Of a stretch of 64,000 bases of DNA, positions 37,028 to 49,390 are shown piece by piece. A program made the position numbers and the translations under genes. A model generated the notes under the pieces. That model was not told the DNA's origin and ran no database searches. It saw only the letters and a program-made list of their open reading frames with translations. This DNA comes from Rallus limicola. Taxonomy: Eukaryota; Chordata; Aves; Gruiformes; Rallidae. Where the stretch lies: positions 310,001 to 374,000 of the forward strand of contig JAKCOZ010000221.1 in the NCBI GenBank assembly GCA_022605955.1. The letters are read 5' to 3'. Position 1 is the first letter of the stretch, and the number at the start of each line of letters is the position of its first letter.

Positions 37028-37621
37028 ACCGTAGGAGGTTATAGGCATGTTCCCTCTTTCCAGGCAAAGGAAAAGGCTGACAGCCAAAGTGACAGGGTCT
37101 GCTCGTGTGTCCTGTTAGGAGGTTTCAGACGAGCTATGCCTTTCAGGCCTAGCTTCTTTACTTTGGGAGTTATTGCTGGACGTTTAGCATGTTTTGAACT
37201 GCAGTCTGCTAGGGCCGAGAAAAGCACCGTAGGAGGTTCCAGGCATGTTCCCTCTTTCCAGGCAAAGGAAAAGGCTGAGAGCCAAAGTGACAGGGTCTGC
37301 TCGTGTGTCCTGTTAGGAGGTTTCAGACAAGCTATGCCTTTCAGGCCTCGCTTCTTTACTTTGGGAGTTATTGCTGGACGTTTAGCATGTTTTGAACTGC
37401 AGTCTGCTAGGGCCGAGAAAAGCACCGTAGGAGGTTCCAGGCATGTTCCCTCTTTCCAGGCAAAGGAAAAGGCTGAGAGCCAAAGTGACAGGGTCTGCTC
37501 GTGTGTCCTGTTAGGAGGTTTCAGACAAGCTATGCCTTTCAGGCCTAGCTTCTTTACTTTGGGAGTTATTGCTGGACGTTTAGCATGTTTTGAACTGCAG
37601 TCTGCTAGGGCCGAGAAAAGC
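37028..37621 (+). repeat. 3-unit tandem duplication, copy 1 (594 bp)
   Basis: A unit with the double change gttatagg (37041-37042) and G54C (ctgacagcc, 37081), then a plain unit and an A124C unit (37349). The same three-unit string follows immediately. The double change creates a stop in the reverse open frame. Confidence 0.88.
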
Positions 37622-38215
37622 ACCGTAGGAGGTTATAGGCATGTTCCCTCTTTCCAGGCAAAGGAAAAGGCTGACAGCCAAAGTGACAGGGTCTGCTCGT
37701 GTGTCCTGTTAGGAGGTTTCAGACGAGCTATGCCTTTCAGGCCTAGCTTCTTTACTTTGGGAGTTATTGCTGGACGTTTAGCATGTTTTGAACTGCAGTC
37801 TGCTAGGGCCGAGAAAAGCACCGTAGGAGGTTCCAGGCATGTTCCCTCTTTCCAGGCAAAGGAAAAGGCTGAGAGCCAAAGTGACAGGGTCTGCTCGTGT
37901 GTCCTGTTAGGAGGTTTCAGACAAGCTATGCCTTTCAGGCCTCGCTTCTTTACTTTGGGAGTTATTGCTGGACGTTTAGCATGTTTTGAACTGCAGTCTG
38001 CTAGGGCCGAGAAAAGCACCGTAGGAGGTTCCAGGCATGTTCCCTCTTTCCAGGCAAAGGAAAAGGCTGAGAGCCAAAGTGACAGGGTCTGCTCGTGTGT
38101 CCTGTCAGGAGGTTTCAGACAAGCTATGCCTTTCAGGCCTAGCTTCTTTACTTTGGGAGTTATTGCTGGACGTTTAGCATGTTTTGAACTGCAGTCTGCT
38201 AGGGCCGAGAAAAGC
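37622..38215 (+). repeat. 3-unit tandem duplication, copy 2 (594 bp)
   Basis: gttatagg at 37635, G54C at 37675 and A124C at 37943, each 594 bp after the first copy. The following unit carries C89 at about 38105, which the first copy lacks. The A124C at 37943 is the last one in the window. Confidence 0.88.
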
Positions 38216-38501
38216 ACCGTAGGAGGTTCCAGGCATGTTCCCTCTTTCCAGGCAAAGGAAAAGGCTGAGAGCCAAAGTGACAGGGTCTGCTCGTGTGTCC
38301 TGTTAGGAGGTTTCAGACAAGCTATGCCTTTCAGGCCTAGCTTCTTTACTTTGGGAGTTATTGCTGGACGTTTAGCATGTTTTGAACTGCAGTCTGCTAG
38401 GGCCGAGAAAAGCACCGTAGGAGGTTCCAGGCATGTTCCCTCTTTCCAGGCAAAGGAAAAGGCTGAGAGCCAAAGTGACAGGGTCTGCTCGTGTGTCCTG
38501 T

Positions 38502-41500
38502 TAGGAGGTTTCAGACAAGCTATGCCTTTCAGGCCTAGCTTCTTTACTTTGGGAGTTATTGCTGGACGTTTAGCATGTTGTGACCTGCAGTCTGCTAGGG
38601 CCGAGAAAAGCACCGTAGGAGGTTCCAGGCATGTTCCCTCTTTCCAGGCAAAGGAAAAGGCTGAGAGCCAAAGTGACAGGGTCTGCTCGTGTGTCCTGTT
38701 AGGAGGTTTCAGACAAGCTATGCCTTTCAGGCCTAGCTTCATTACTTTGGGAGTTATTGCTGGACGTTTAGCATGTTTTGAACTGCAGTCTGCTAGGGCC
38801 GAGAAAAGCACCGTAGGAGGTTCCAGGCATGTTCCCTCTTTCCAGGCAAAGGAAAAGGCTGAGAGCCAAAGTGACAGGGTCTGCTCGTGTGTCCTGTTAG
38901 GAGGTTTCAGACGAGCTATGCCTTTCCGGCCTAGCTTCTTTACTTTGGGAGTTATTGCTGGACGTTTAGCATGTTTTGAACTGCAGTCTGCTAGGGCCGA
39001 GAAAAGCACCGTAGGAGGTTCCAGGCATGTTCCCTCTTTCCAGGCAAAGGAAAAGGCTGAGAGCCAAAGTGACAGGGTCTGCTCGTGTGTCCTGTTAGGA
39101 GGTTTCAGACAAGCTATGCCTTTCAGGCCTAGCTTCTTTACTTTGGGAGTTATTGCTGGACGTTTAGCATGTTTTGAACTGCAGTCTGCTAGGGCCGAGA
39201 AAAGCACCGTAGGAGGTTCCAGGCATGTTCCCTCTTTCCAGGCAAAGGAAAAGGCTGAGAGCCAAAGTGACAGGGTCTGCTCGTGTGTCCTGTTAGGAGG
39301 TTTCAGACAAGCTATTCCTTTCAGGCCTAGCTTCTTTACTTTGGGAGTTATTGCTGGACGTTTAGCATGTTTTGAACTGCAGTCTGCTAGGGCCGAGAAA
39401 AGCACCGTAGGAGGTTCCAGGCATGTTCCCTCTTTCCAGGCAAAGGAAAAGGCTGAGAGCCAAAGTGACAGGGTCTGCTCGTGTGTCCTGTTAGGAGGTT
39501 TCAGACGAGCTATGACTTTCCGGCCTAGCTTCTTTACTTTGGGAGTTATTGCTGGACGTTTAGCATGTTTTGAACTGCAGTCTGCTAGGGCCGAGAAAAG
39601 CACCGTAGGAGGTTCCAGGCATGTTCCCTCTTTCCAGGCAAAGGAAAAGGCTGAAAGCCAAAGTGACAGGGTCTGCTCGTGTGTCCTGTTAGAAGGTTTC
39701 AGACGAGCTATGCCTTTCAGGCCTAGCTTCTTTACTTTGGGAGTTATTGCTGGACGTTTAGCATGTTTTGAACTGCAGTCTGCTAGGGCCGAGAAAAGCA
39801 CCGTAGGAGGTTCCAGGCATGTTCCCTCTTTCCAGGCAAAGGAAAAGGCTGAGAGCCAAAGTGACAGGGTCTGCTCGTGTGTCCTGTTAGGAGGTTTCAG
39901 ACGAGCTATGCCTTTCAGGCCTAGCTTCTTTACTTTGGGAGTTATTGCTGGACGTTTAGCATGTTTTGAACTGCAGTCTGCTAGGGCCGAGAAAAGTACC
40001 GTAGGAGGTTCCAGGCATGTTCCCTCTTTCCAGGCAAAGGAAAAGGCTGAGAGCCAAAGTGACAGGGTCTGCTCGTGTGTCCTGTTAGGAGGTTTCAGAC
40101 AAGCTATGCCTTTCAGGCCTAGCTTCTTTACTTTGGGAGTTATTGCTGGACGTTTAGCATGTTTTGAACTGCAGTCTGCTAGGGCCGAGAAAAGCACCGT
40201 AGGAGGTTCCAGGCATGTTCCCTCTTTCCAGGCAAGGGAAAAGGCTGAGAGCCAAAGTGACAGGGTCTGCTCGTGTGTCCTGTTAGGAGGTTTCAGACAA
40301 GCTATGCCTTTCAGGCCTAGCTTCTTTACTTTGGGAGTTATTGCTGGACGTTTAGCATGTTTTGAACTGCAGTCTTCTAGGGCCGAGAAAAGCACCGTAG
40401 GAGGTTCCAGGCATGTTCCCTCTTTCCAGGCAAAGGAAAAGGCTGAGAGCCAAAGTGACAGGGTCTGCTCGTGTGTCCTGTTAGGAGGTTTCAGACAAGC
40501 TATGCCTTTCAGGCCTAGCTTCTTTACTTTGGGAGTTATTGCTGGACGTTTAGCATGTTTTGAACTGCAGTCTGCTAGGGCCGAGAAAAGCACCGTAGGA
40601 GGTTCCAGGCATGTTCCCTCTTTCCAGGCAAAGGAAAAGGCTGAGAGCCAAAGTGACAGGGTCTGCTCGTGTGTCCTATTAGGAGGTTTCAGACAAGCTA
40701 TGCCTTTCAGGCCTAGCTTCTTTACTTTGGGAGTTATTGCTGGACGTTTAGCATGTTTTGAACTGCAGTCTGCTAGGGCCGAGAAAAGCACCGTAGGAGG
40801 TTCCAGGCATGTTCCCTCTTTCCAGGCAAAGGAAAAGGCTGAGAGCCAAAGTGACAGGGTCTGCTCGTGTGTCCTGTTAGGAGGTTTCAGACGAGCTATG
40901 CCTTTCAGGCCTAGCTTCTTTACTTTGGGAGTTATTGCTGGACGTTTAGCATGTTTTGAACTGCAGTCTGCTAGGGCCGAGAAAAGCACCGTAGGAGGTT
41001 CCAGGCATGTTCCCTCTTTCCAGGCAAAGGAAAAGGCTGAGAGCCAAAGTGACAGGGTCTGCTCGTGTGTCCTGTTAGGAGGTTTCAGACAAGCTATGCC
41101 TTTCAGGCCTAGCTTCTTTACTTTGGGAGTTATTGCTGGACGTTTAGCATGTTTTGAACTGCAGTCTGCTAGGGCCGAGAAAAGCACTGTAGGAGGTTCC
41201 AGGCATGTTCCCTCTTTCCAGGCAAAGGAAAAGGCTGAGAGCCAAAGTGACAGGGTCTGCTCGTGTGTCCTGTTAGGAGGTTTCAGACGAGCTATGCCTT
41301 TCAGGCCTAGCTTCTTTACTTTGGGAGTTATTGCTGGACGTTTAGCATGTTTTGAACTGCAGTCTGCTAGGGCCGAGAAAAGCACCGTAGGAGGTTCCAG
41401 GCATGTTCCCTCTTTCCAGGCAAAGGAAAAGGCTGAGAGCCAAAGTGACAGGGTCTGCTCGTGTGTCCTGTTAGGAGGTTTCAGACGAGCTATGCCTTTC

Positions 41501-43090
41501 AGGCCTAGCTTCTTTACTTTGGGAGTTATTGCTGGACGTTTAGCATGTTTTGAACTGCAGTCTGCTAGGGCCGAGAAAAGCACCGTAGGAGGTTCCAGGC
41601 ATGTTCCCTCTTTCCAGGCAAAGGAAAAGGCTGAGAGCCAAAGTGACAGGGTCTGCTCGTGTGTCCTGTTAGGCGGTTTCAGACAAGCTATGCCTTTCAG
41701 GCCTAGCTTCTTTACTTTGGGAGTTATTGCTGGACGTTTAGCATGTTTTGAACTGCAGTCTGCTAGGGCCGAGAAAAGCACCGTAGGAGGTTCCAGGCAT
41801 GTTCCCTCTTTCCAGGCAAAGGAAAAGGCTGAGAGCCAAAGTGACAGGGTCTGCTCGTGTGTCCTGTTTGGAGGTTTCAGACGAGCTATGCCTTTCAGGC
41901 CTAGCTTCTTTACTTTGGGAGTTATTGCTGGACGTTTAGCATGTTTTGAACTGCAGTCTGCTAGGGCCGAGAAAAGCACCGTAGGAGGTTCCAGGCATGT
42001 TCACTCTTTCCAGGCAAAGGAAAAGGCTGAGAGCCAAAGTGACAGGGTCTGCTCGTGTGTCCTGTTAGGAGGTTTCAGACGAGCTATGCCTTTCAGGCCT
42101 AGCTTCTTTACTTTGGGAGTTATTGCTGGACGTTTAGCATGTTTTGAACTGCAGTCTGCTAGGGCCGAGAAAAGCACCGTAGGAGGTTCCAGGCATGTTC
42201 CCACTTTCCAGGCAAAGGAAAAGGCTGAGAGCCAAAGTGACAGGGTCTGCTCGTGTATCCTGTTAGGAGGTTTCAGACAAGCTATGCCTTTCAGGCCTAG
42301 CTTCTTTACTTTGGGAGTTATTGCTGGACGTTTAGCATGTTTTGAACTGCAGTCTGCTAGGGCCGAGAAAAGCACCGTAGGAGGTTCCAGGCATGTTCCC
42401 TCTTTCCAGGCAAAGGAAAAGGCTGAGAGCCAAAGTGACAGGGTCTGCTCGTGTGTCCTGTTAGGAGGTTTCAGACAAGCTATGCCTTTCAGGCCTAGCT
42501 TCTTTACTTTGGGAGTTATTGCTGGACGTTTAGCATGTTTTGAACTGCAGTCTGCTAGGGCCGAGAAAAGCACCGTAGGAGGTTCCAGGCATGTTCCCTC
42601 TTTCCAGGCAAAGGAAAAGGCTGAGAGCCAAAGTGACAGGGTCTGCTCGTGTGTCCTGTTAGGAGGTTTCAGACAAGCTATGCCTTTCAGGCCTAGCTTC
42701 TTTACTTTGGGAGTTATTGCTGGACGTTTAGCATGTTTTGAACTGCAGTCTGCTAGGGCCGAGAAAAGCACCGTAGGAGGTTCCAGGCATGTTCCCTCTT
42801 TCCAGGCAAAGGAAAAGGCTGAGAGCCAAAGTGACAGGGTCTGCTCGTGTGTCCTGTTAGGAGGTTTCAGACAAGCTATGCCTTTCAGGCCTAGCTTCTT
42901 TACTTTGGGAGTTATTGCTGGACGTTTAGCATGTTTTGAACTGCAGTCTGCTAGGGCCGAGAAAAGCACCGTAGGAGGTTCCAGGCATGTTCCCTCTTTC
43001 CAGGCAAAGGAAAAGGCTGAGAGCCAAAGTGACAGGGTCTGCTCGTGTGTCCTGTTAGGAGGTTTCAGACAAGCTATGCCTTTCAGGCCT
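38502..43090 (+). repeat. 4.6-kb segment duplicated at +6930 bp, copy 2
   Basis: This is the right copy of 31572-36160. I found at least five single-base differences between the copies: 32309, 32980, 39316 (attccttt), 41188 (C3T, cactgta) and 41869 (A90T, tgtttgg). Identity is therefore about 99.9% by hand reading. Past about 43090 the copies part: 36162 and 36333 have private changes, and the G104/A104 and C89 patterns disagree. Confidence 0.92.
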
Positions 43091-44126
43091 AGCTTCTTTA
43101 CTTTGGGAGTTATTGCTGGACGTTTAGCATGTTTTGAACTGCAGTCTGCTAGGGCCGAGAAAAGCACCGTAGGAGGTTCCAGGCATGTTCCCTCTTTCCA
43201 GGCAAAGGAAAAGGCTGAGAGCCAAAGTGACAGGGTCTGCTCGTGTGTCCTGTTAGGAGGTTTCAGACGAGCTATGCCTTTCAGGCCTAGCTTCTTTACT
43301 TTGGGAGTTATTGCTGGACGTTTAGCATGTTTTGAACTGCAGTCTGCTAGGGCCGAGAAAAGCACCGTAGGAGGTTCCAGGCATGTTCCCTCTTTCCAGG
43401 CAAAGGAAAAGGCTGAGAGCCAAAGTGACAGGGTCTGCTCGTGTGTCCTGTCAGGAGGTTTCAGACAAGCTATGCCTTTCAGGCCTAGCTTCTTTACTTT
43501 GGGAGTTCTTGCTGGACGTTTAGCATGTTTTGAACTGCAGTCTGCTAGGGCCGAGAAAAGCACCGTAGGAGGTTCCAGGCATGTTCCCTCTTTCCAGGCA
43601 AAGGAAAAGGCTGATAGTCAAAGTGACAGGGTCTGCTCGTGTGTCCTGTTAGGAGGTTTCAGACAAGCTATGCCTTTCAGGCCTAGCTTCTTTACTTTGG
43701 GAGTTATTGCTGGACGTTTAGCATGTTTTGAACTGCAGTCTGCTAGGGCCGAGAAAAGCACCGTAGGAGGTTCCAGGCATGTTCCCTCTTTCCAGGCAAA
43801 GGAAAAGGCTGAGAGCCAAAGTGACAGGGTCTGCTCGTGTGTCCTGTTAGGAGGTTTCAGACAAGCTATGCCTTTCAGGCCTAGCTTCTTTACTTTGGGA
43901 GTTATTGCTGGACGTTTAGCATGTTTTGAACTGCAGTCTGCTAGGGCCGAGAAAAGCACCGTAGGAGGTTCCAGGCATGTTCCCTCTTTCCAGGCAAAGG
44001 AAAAGGCTGAGAGCCAAAGTGACAGGGTCTGCTCGTGTGTCCTGTCAGGAGGTTTCAGACAAGCTATGCCTTTCAGGCCTAGCTTCTTTACTTTGGGAGT
44101 TATTGCTGGACGTTTAGCATGTTTTG

Positions 44127-44136
44127 AACTGATGTC
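44127..44136 (+). other. Unit without the conserved PstI site
   Basis: CTGCAG reads ctgatg because of C175A and A176T at 44132-44133. Nearly every other unit keeps the site; another loss is the G177A at 54825. The array should therefore give an almost complete 198-bp ladder with PstI. Confidence 0.85.
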
Positions 44137-45680
44137 TGCTAGGGCCGAGAAAAGCACCGTAGGAGGTTCCAGGCATGTTCCCTCTTTCCAGGCAAAGGAA
44201 AAGGCTGAGAGCCAAAGTGACAGGGTCTGCTCGTGTGTCCTGTTAGGAGGTTTCAGACAAGCTATGCCTTTCAGGCCTAGCTTCTTTACTTTGGGAGTTA
44301 TTGCTGGACGTTTAGCATGTTTTGAACTGCAGTCTGCTAGGGCCGAGAAAAGCACCGTAGGAGGTTCCAGGCATGTTCCCTCTTTCCAGGCAAAGGAAAA
44401 GGCTGAGAGCCAAAGTGACAGGGTCTGCTCGTGTGTCCTGTTAGGAGGTTTCAGACGAGCTATGCCTTTCAGGCCTAGCTTCTTTACTTTGGGAGTTATT
44501 GCTGGACGTTTAGCATGTTTTGAACTGCAGTCTGCTAGGGCCGAGAAAAGCACCGTAGGAGGTTCCAGGCATGTTCCCTCTTTCCAGGCAAAGGAAAAGG
44601 CTGAGAGCCAAAGTGAGAGGGTCTGCTCGTGTGTCCTGTTAGGAGGTTTCAGACGAGCTATGCCTTTCAGGCCTAGCTTCTTTACTTTGGGAGTTATTGC
44701 TGGACGTTTAGCATGTTTTGAACTGCAGTATGCTAGGGCCGAGAAAAGCACCGTAGGAGGTTCCAGGCATGTTCCCTCTTTCCAGGCAAAGGAAAAGGCT
44801 GAGAGCCAAAGTGACAGGGTCTGCTCGTGTGTCCTGTTAGGAGGTTTCAGACGAGCTATGCCTTTCAGGCCTAGCTTCTTTACTTTGGAAGTTATTGCTG
44901 GACGTTTAGCATGTTTTGAACTGCAGTCTGCTAGGGCCGAGAAAAGCACCGTAGGAGGTTCCAGGCATGTTCCCTCTTTCCAGGCAAAGGAAAAGGCTGA
45001 GAGCCAAAGTGACAGGGTCTGCTCGTGTGTCCTGTTAGGAGGTTTCAGACAAGCTATGCCTTTCAGGCCTAGCTTCTTTACTTTGGGAGTTATTGCTGGA
45101 CGTTTAGCATGTTTTGAACTGCAGTCTGCTAGGGCCGAGAAAAGCACCGTAGGAGGTTCCAGGCATGTTCCCTCTTTCCAGGCAAAGGAAAAGGCTGAGA
45201 GCCAAAGTGACAGGGTCTGCTCGTGTGTCCTGTCAGGAGGTTTCAGACAAGCTAGGCCTTTCAGGCCTAGCTTCTTTACTTTGGGAGTTATTGCTGGACG
45301 TTTAGCATGTTTTGAACTGCAGTCTGCTAGGGCCGAGAAAAGCACCGTAGGAGGTTCCAGGCATGTTCCCTCTTTCCAGGCAAAGGAAAAGGCTGAGAGC
45401 CAAAGTGACAGGGTCTGCTCGTGTGTCCTGTTAGGAGGTTTCAGACAAGCTATGCCTTTCAGGCCTAGCTTCTTTACTTTGGGAGTTATTGCTGGACGTT
45501 TAGCATGTTTTGAACTGCAGTCTGCTAGGGCCGAGAAAAGCACCGTAGGAGGTTCCAGGCATGTTCCCTCTTTCCAGGCAAAGGAAAAGGCTGAGAGCCA
45601 AAGTGACAGGGTCTGCTCGTGTGTCCTGTTAGGAGGTTTCAGACGAGCTATGCCTTTCAGGCCTAGCTTCTTTACTTTGG

Positions 45681-45697
45681 AAGTTCATGCTAGACAC
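45681..45697 (+). other. Six-substitution cluster within one unit
   Basis: The tract that normally reads gagttattgctggacgtt here reads aagttcatgctagacact, with changes at 45681, 45686, 45687, 45692, 45696 and 45697. The first three of the six also occur together near 55976-55982 and 60134-60140. So many changes within 17 bp, in an array where neighbours differ by one or two changes per 198 bp, look like a short patch from a more diverged repeat copy. Confidence 0.85.
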
Positions 45698-48600
45698 TTA
45701 GCATGTTTTGAACTGCAGTCTGCTAGGGCCGAGAAAAGCACCGTAGGAGGTTCCAGGCATGTTCCCTCTTTCCAGGCAAAGGAAAAGGCTGAGAGCCAAA
45801 GTGACAGGGTCTGCTCGTGTGTCCTGTTAGGAGGTTTCAGACGAGCTATGCCTTTCAGGCCTAGCTTCTTTACTTTGGAAGTTATTGCTGGACGTTTAGC
45901 ATATTTTGAACTGCAGTCTGCTAGGGCCGAGAAAAGCACCGTAGGAGGTTCCAGGCATGTTCCCTCTTTCCAGGCAAAGGAAAAGGCTGAGAGTCAAAGT
46001 GACAGGGTCTGCTCGTGTGTCCTGTTAGGAGGTTTCAGACAAGCTATGCCTTTCAGGCCTAGCTTCTTTACTTTGGGAGTTATTGCTGGACGTTTAGCAT
46101 GTTTTGAACTGCAGTCTGCTAGGGCCGAGAAAAGCACCGTAGGAGGTTCCAGGCATGTTCCCTCTTTCCAGGCAAAGGAAAAGGCTGAGAGCCAAAGTGA
46201 CAGGGTCTGCTCGTGTGTCCTGTTAGGAGGTTTCAGACGAGCTATGCCTTTCAGGCCTAGCTTCTTTACTTTGGGAGTTATTGCTGGACGTTTAGCATGT
46301 TTTGAACTGCAGTCTGCTAGGGCCGAGAAAAGCACCGTAGGAGGTTCCAGGCATGTTCCCTCTTTCCAGGCAAAGGAAAAGGATGAGAGCCAAAGTGACA
46401 GGGGCTGCTCGTGTGTCCTGTTAGGAGGTTTCAGACAAGCTATGCCTTTCAGGCCTAGCTTCTTTACTTTGGGAGTTATTGCTGGACGTTTAGCATGTTT
46501 TGAACTGCAGTCTGCTAGGGCCGAGAAAAGCACCGTAGGAGGTTCCAGGCATGTTCCCTCTTTCCAGGCAAAGGAAAAGGCTGAGAGCCAAAGTGACAGG
46601 GGCTGCTCGTGTGTCCTGTTAGGAGGTTTCAGACAAGCTATGCCTTTCAGGCCTAGCTTCTTTACTTTGGGAGTTATTGCTGGACGTTTAGCATGTTTTG
46701 AACTGCAGTCTGCTAGGGCCGAGAAAAGCACCGTAGGAGGTTCCAGGCATGTTCCCTCTTTCCAGGCAAAGGAAAAGGCTGAGAGCCAAAGTGACAGGGT
46801 CTGCTCGTGTGTCCTGTTAGGAGGTTTCAGACGAGCTATGCCTTTCAGGCCTAGCTTCTTTCCTTTGGGAGTTATTGCTGGACGTTTAGCATGTTTTGAA
46901 CTGCAGTCTGCTAGGGCCGAGAAAAGCACCGTAGGAGGTTCCAGGCATGTTCCCTCTTTCCAGGCAAAGGAAAAGGCTGAGAGCCAAAGTGACAGGGTCT
47001 GCTCGTGTGTCCTGTTAGGAGGTTTCAGACAAGCTATGCCTTTCAGGCCTAGCTTCTTTACTTTGGGAGTTATTGCTGGACGTTTAGCATGTTTTGAACT
47101 GCAGTCTGCTAGGGCCGAGAAAAGCACCGTAGGAGGTTCCAGGCATGTTCCCTCTTTCCAGGCAAAGGAAAAGGCTGAGAGCCAAAGTGAGAGGGTCTGC
47201 TCGTGTGTCCTGTTAGGAGGTTTCAGACGAGCTATGCCTTTCAGGCCTAGCTTCTTTACTTTGGGAGTTATTGCTGGACGTTTAGCATGTTTTGAACTGC
47301 AGTCTGCTAGGGCCGAGAAAAGCACCGTAGGAGGTTCCAGGCATGTTCCCTCTTTCCAGGCAAAGGAAAAGGCTGAGAGCCAAAGTGACAGGGTCTGCTC
47401 GTGTGTCCTGTCAGGAGGTTTCAGACAAGCTATGCCTTTCAGGTCTAGCTTCTTTACTTTGGGAGTTATTGCTGGACGTTTAGCATGTTTTGAACTGCAG
47501 TCTGCTAGGGCCGAGAAAAGCACCGTAGGAGGTTCCAGGCATGTTCCCTCTTTCCAGGCAAAGGAAAACGCTGAGAGCCAAAGTGACAGGGTCTGCTCGT
47601 GTGTCCTGTTAGGAGGTTTCAGACAAGCTATGCCTTTCAGGCCTAGCTTCTTTACTTTGGGAGTTATTGCTGGACGTTTAGCATGTTTTGAACTGCAGTC
47701 TGCTAGGGCCGAGAAAAGCACCGTAGGAGGTTCCAGGCATGTTCCCTCTTTCCAGGCAAAGGAAAAGGCTGAGAGCCAAAGTGACAGGGTCTGCTCGTGT
47801 GTCCTGTTAGGAGGTTTCAGACGAGCTATGCCTTTCAGGCCTAGCTTCTTTACTTTGGAAGTTATTGCTGGACGTTTAGCATGTTTTGAACTGCAGTCTG
47901 CTAGGGCCGAGAAAAGCACCGTAGGAGGTTCCAGGCATGTTCCCTCTTTCCAGGCAAAGGAAAAGGCTGAGAGCCAAAGTGACAGGGTCTGCTCGTGTGT
48001 CCTGTTAGGAGGTTACAGACGAGCTATGCCTTTCAGGCCTAGCTTCTTTACTTTGGGAGTTATTGCTGGACGTTTAGCATGTTTTGAACTGCAGTCTGCT
48101 AGGGCCGAGAAAAGCACCGTAGGAGGTTCCAGGCATGTTCCCTCTTTCCAGGCAAAGGAAAAGGCTGAGAGCCAAAGTGACAGGGTCTGCTCGTGTGTCC
48201 TGTTAGGAGGTTTCAGACGAGCTATGCCTTTCAGGCCTAGCTTCTTTACTTTGGGAGTTATTGCTGGACGTTTAGCATGTTTTGAACTGCAGTCTGCTAG
48301 GGCCGAGAAAAGCACCGTAGGAGGTTCCAGGCATGTTCCCTCTTTCCAGGCAAAGGAAAAGGCTGAGAGCCAAAGTGACAGGGGCTGCTCGTGTGTCCTG
48401 TTAGGAGGTTTCAGACGAGCTATGCCTTTCAGGCCTAGCTTCTTTACTTTGGGAGTTATTGCTGGACGTTTAGCATGTTTTGAACTGCAGTCTGCTAGGG
48501 CCGAGAAAAGCACCGTAGGAGGTTCCAGGCATGTTCCCTCTTTCCAGGCAAAGGAAAAGGCTGAGAGCCAAAGTGACAGGGTCTGCTCGTGTGTCCTGTT

Positions 48601-49370
48601 AGGAGGTTTCAGACAAGCTATGCCTTTCAGGCCTAGCTTCTTTACTTTGGGAGTTATTGCTGGACGTTTAGCATGTTTTGAACTGCAGTCTGCTAGGGCC
48701 GAGAAAAGCACCGTAGGAGGTTCCAGGCATGTTCCCTCTTTCCAGGCAAAGGAAAAGGCTGAGAGCCAAAGTGACAGGGTCTGCTCGTGTGTCCTGTTAG
48801 GAGGTTTCAGACAAGCTATGCCTTTCAGGCCTAGCTTCTTTACTTTGGGAGTTATTGCTGGACGTTTAGCATGTTTTGAACTGCAGTCTGCTAGGGCCGA
48901 GAAAAGCACCGTAGGAGGTTCCAGGCATGTTCCCTCTTTTCAGGCAAAGGAAAAGGCTGAGAGCCAAAGTGACAGGGTCTGCTCGTGTGTCCTGTTAGGA
49001 GGTTTCAGACGAGCTATGCCTTTCAGGCCTAACTTCTTTACTTTGGGAGTTATTGCTGGACGTTTAGCATGTTTTGAACTGCAGTCTGCTAGGGCCGAGA
49101 AAAGCACCGTAGGAGGTTCCAGGCATGTTCCCTCTTTCCAGGCAAAGGAAAAGGCTGAGAGCCAAAGTGACAGGGTCTGCTCGTGTGTCCTGTCAGGAGG
49201 TTTCAGACAAGCTATGCCTTTCAGGTCTAGCTTCTTTACTTTGGGAGTTATTGCTGGACGTTTAGCATGTTTTGAACTGCAGTCTGCTAGGGCCGAGAAA
49301 AGCACCGTAGGAGGTTCCAGGCATGTTCCCTCTTTCCAGGCAAAGGAAAAGGCTGAGAGCCAAAGTGACA

Positions 49371-49390
49371 GGGTCTGCTGTGTGTCCTGT
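49371..49390 (+). other. Single-base deletion (array phase restored)
   Basis: The usual ctgctcgtgtg lacks the C of the CpG (unit position 77) just before 49380, so this unit is 197 bp (49304-49500). It exactly cancels the +1 shift from 2420-2424, returning the array to its original phase. It also ends the long forward open frame at 49393. The 46,728 bp between the two indels are exactly 236 units long. Confidence 0.93.

Larger units (their letters stand above)
43091..49303 (+). repeat. Mosaic domain with many private variants
   Basis: No long higher-order period is visible in these 31 units. Single-unit changes are frequent: A145C 43508, gatagtca 43615, loss of the PstI site 44132-44133, C66G 44618 and 47190, taggcc for tatgcc 45255, C50A 46383, T71G 46404, 46602 and 48384, A133C 46862, C122T 47444 and 49226 (nine units apart), C-for-G near 47569, T98A 48015 and a G125A at 49032. 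G140A (ttggaagtt) first appears here near 44889 and is absent from everything to the left. Confidence 0.75.

Noticed and set aside
45685..45939. Short reverse open frame (84 codons) starting at a novel ATG
   Set aside because: Created by the catg substitution patch and adjacent stop; it is the ordinary repeat frame, not a separate gene.
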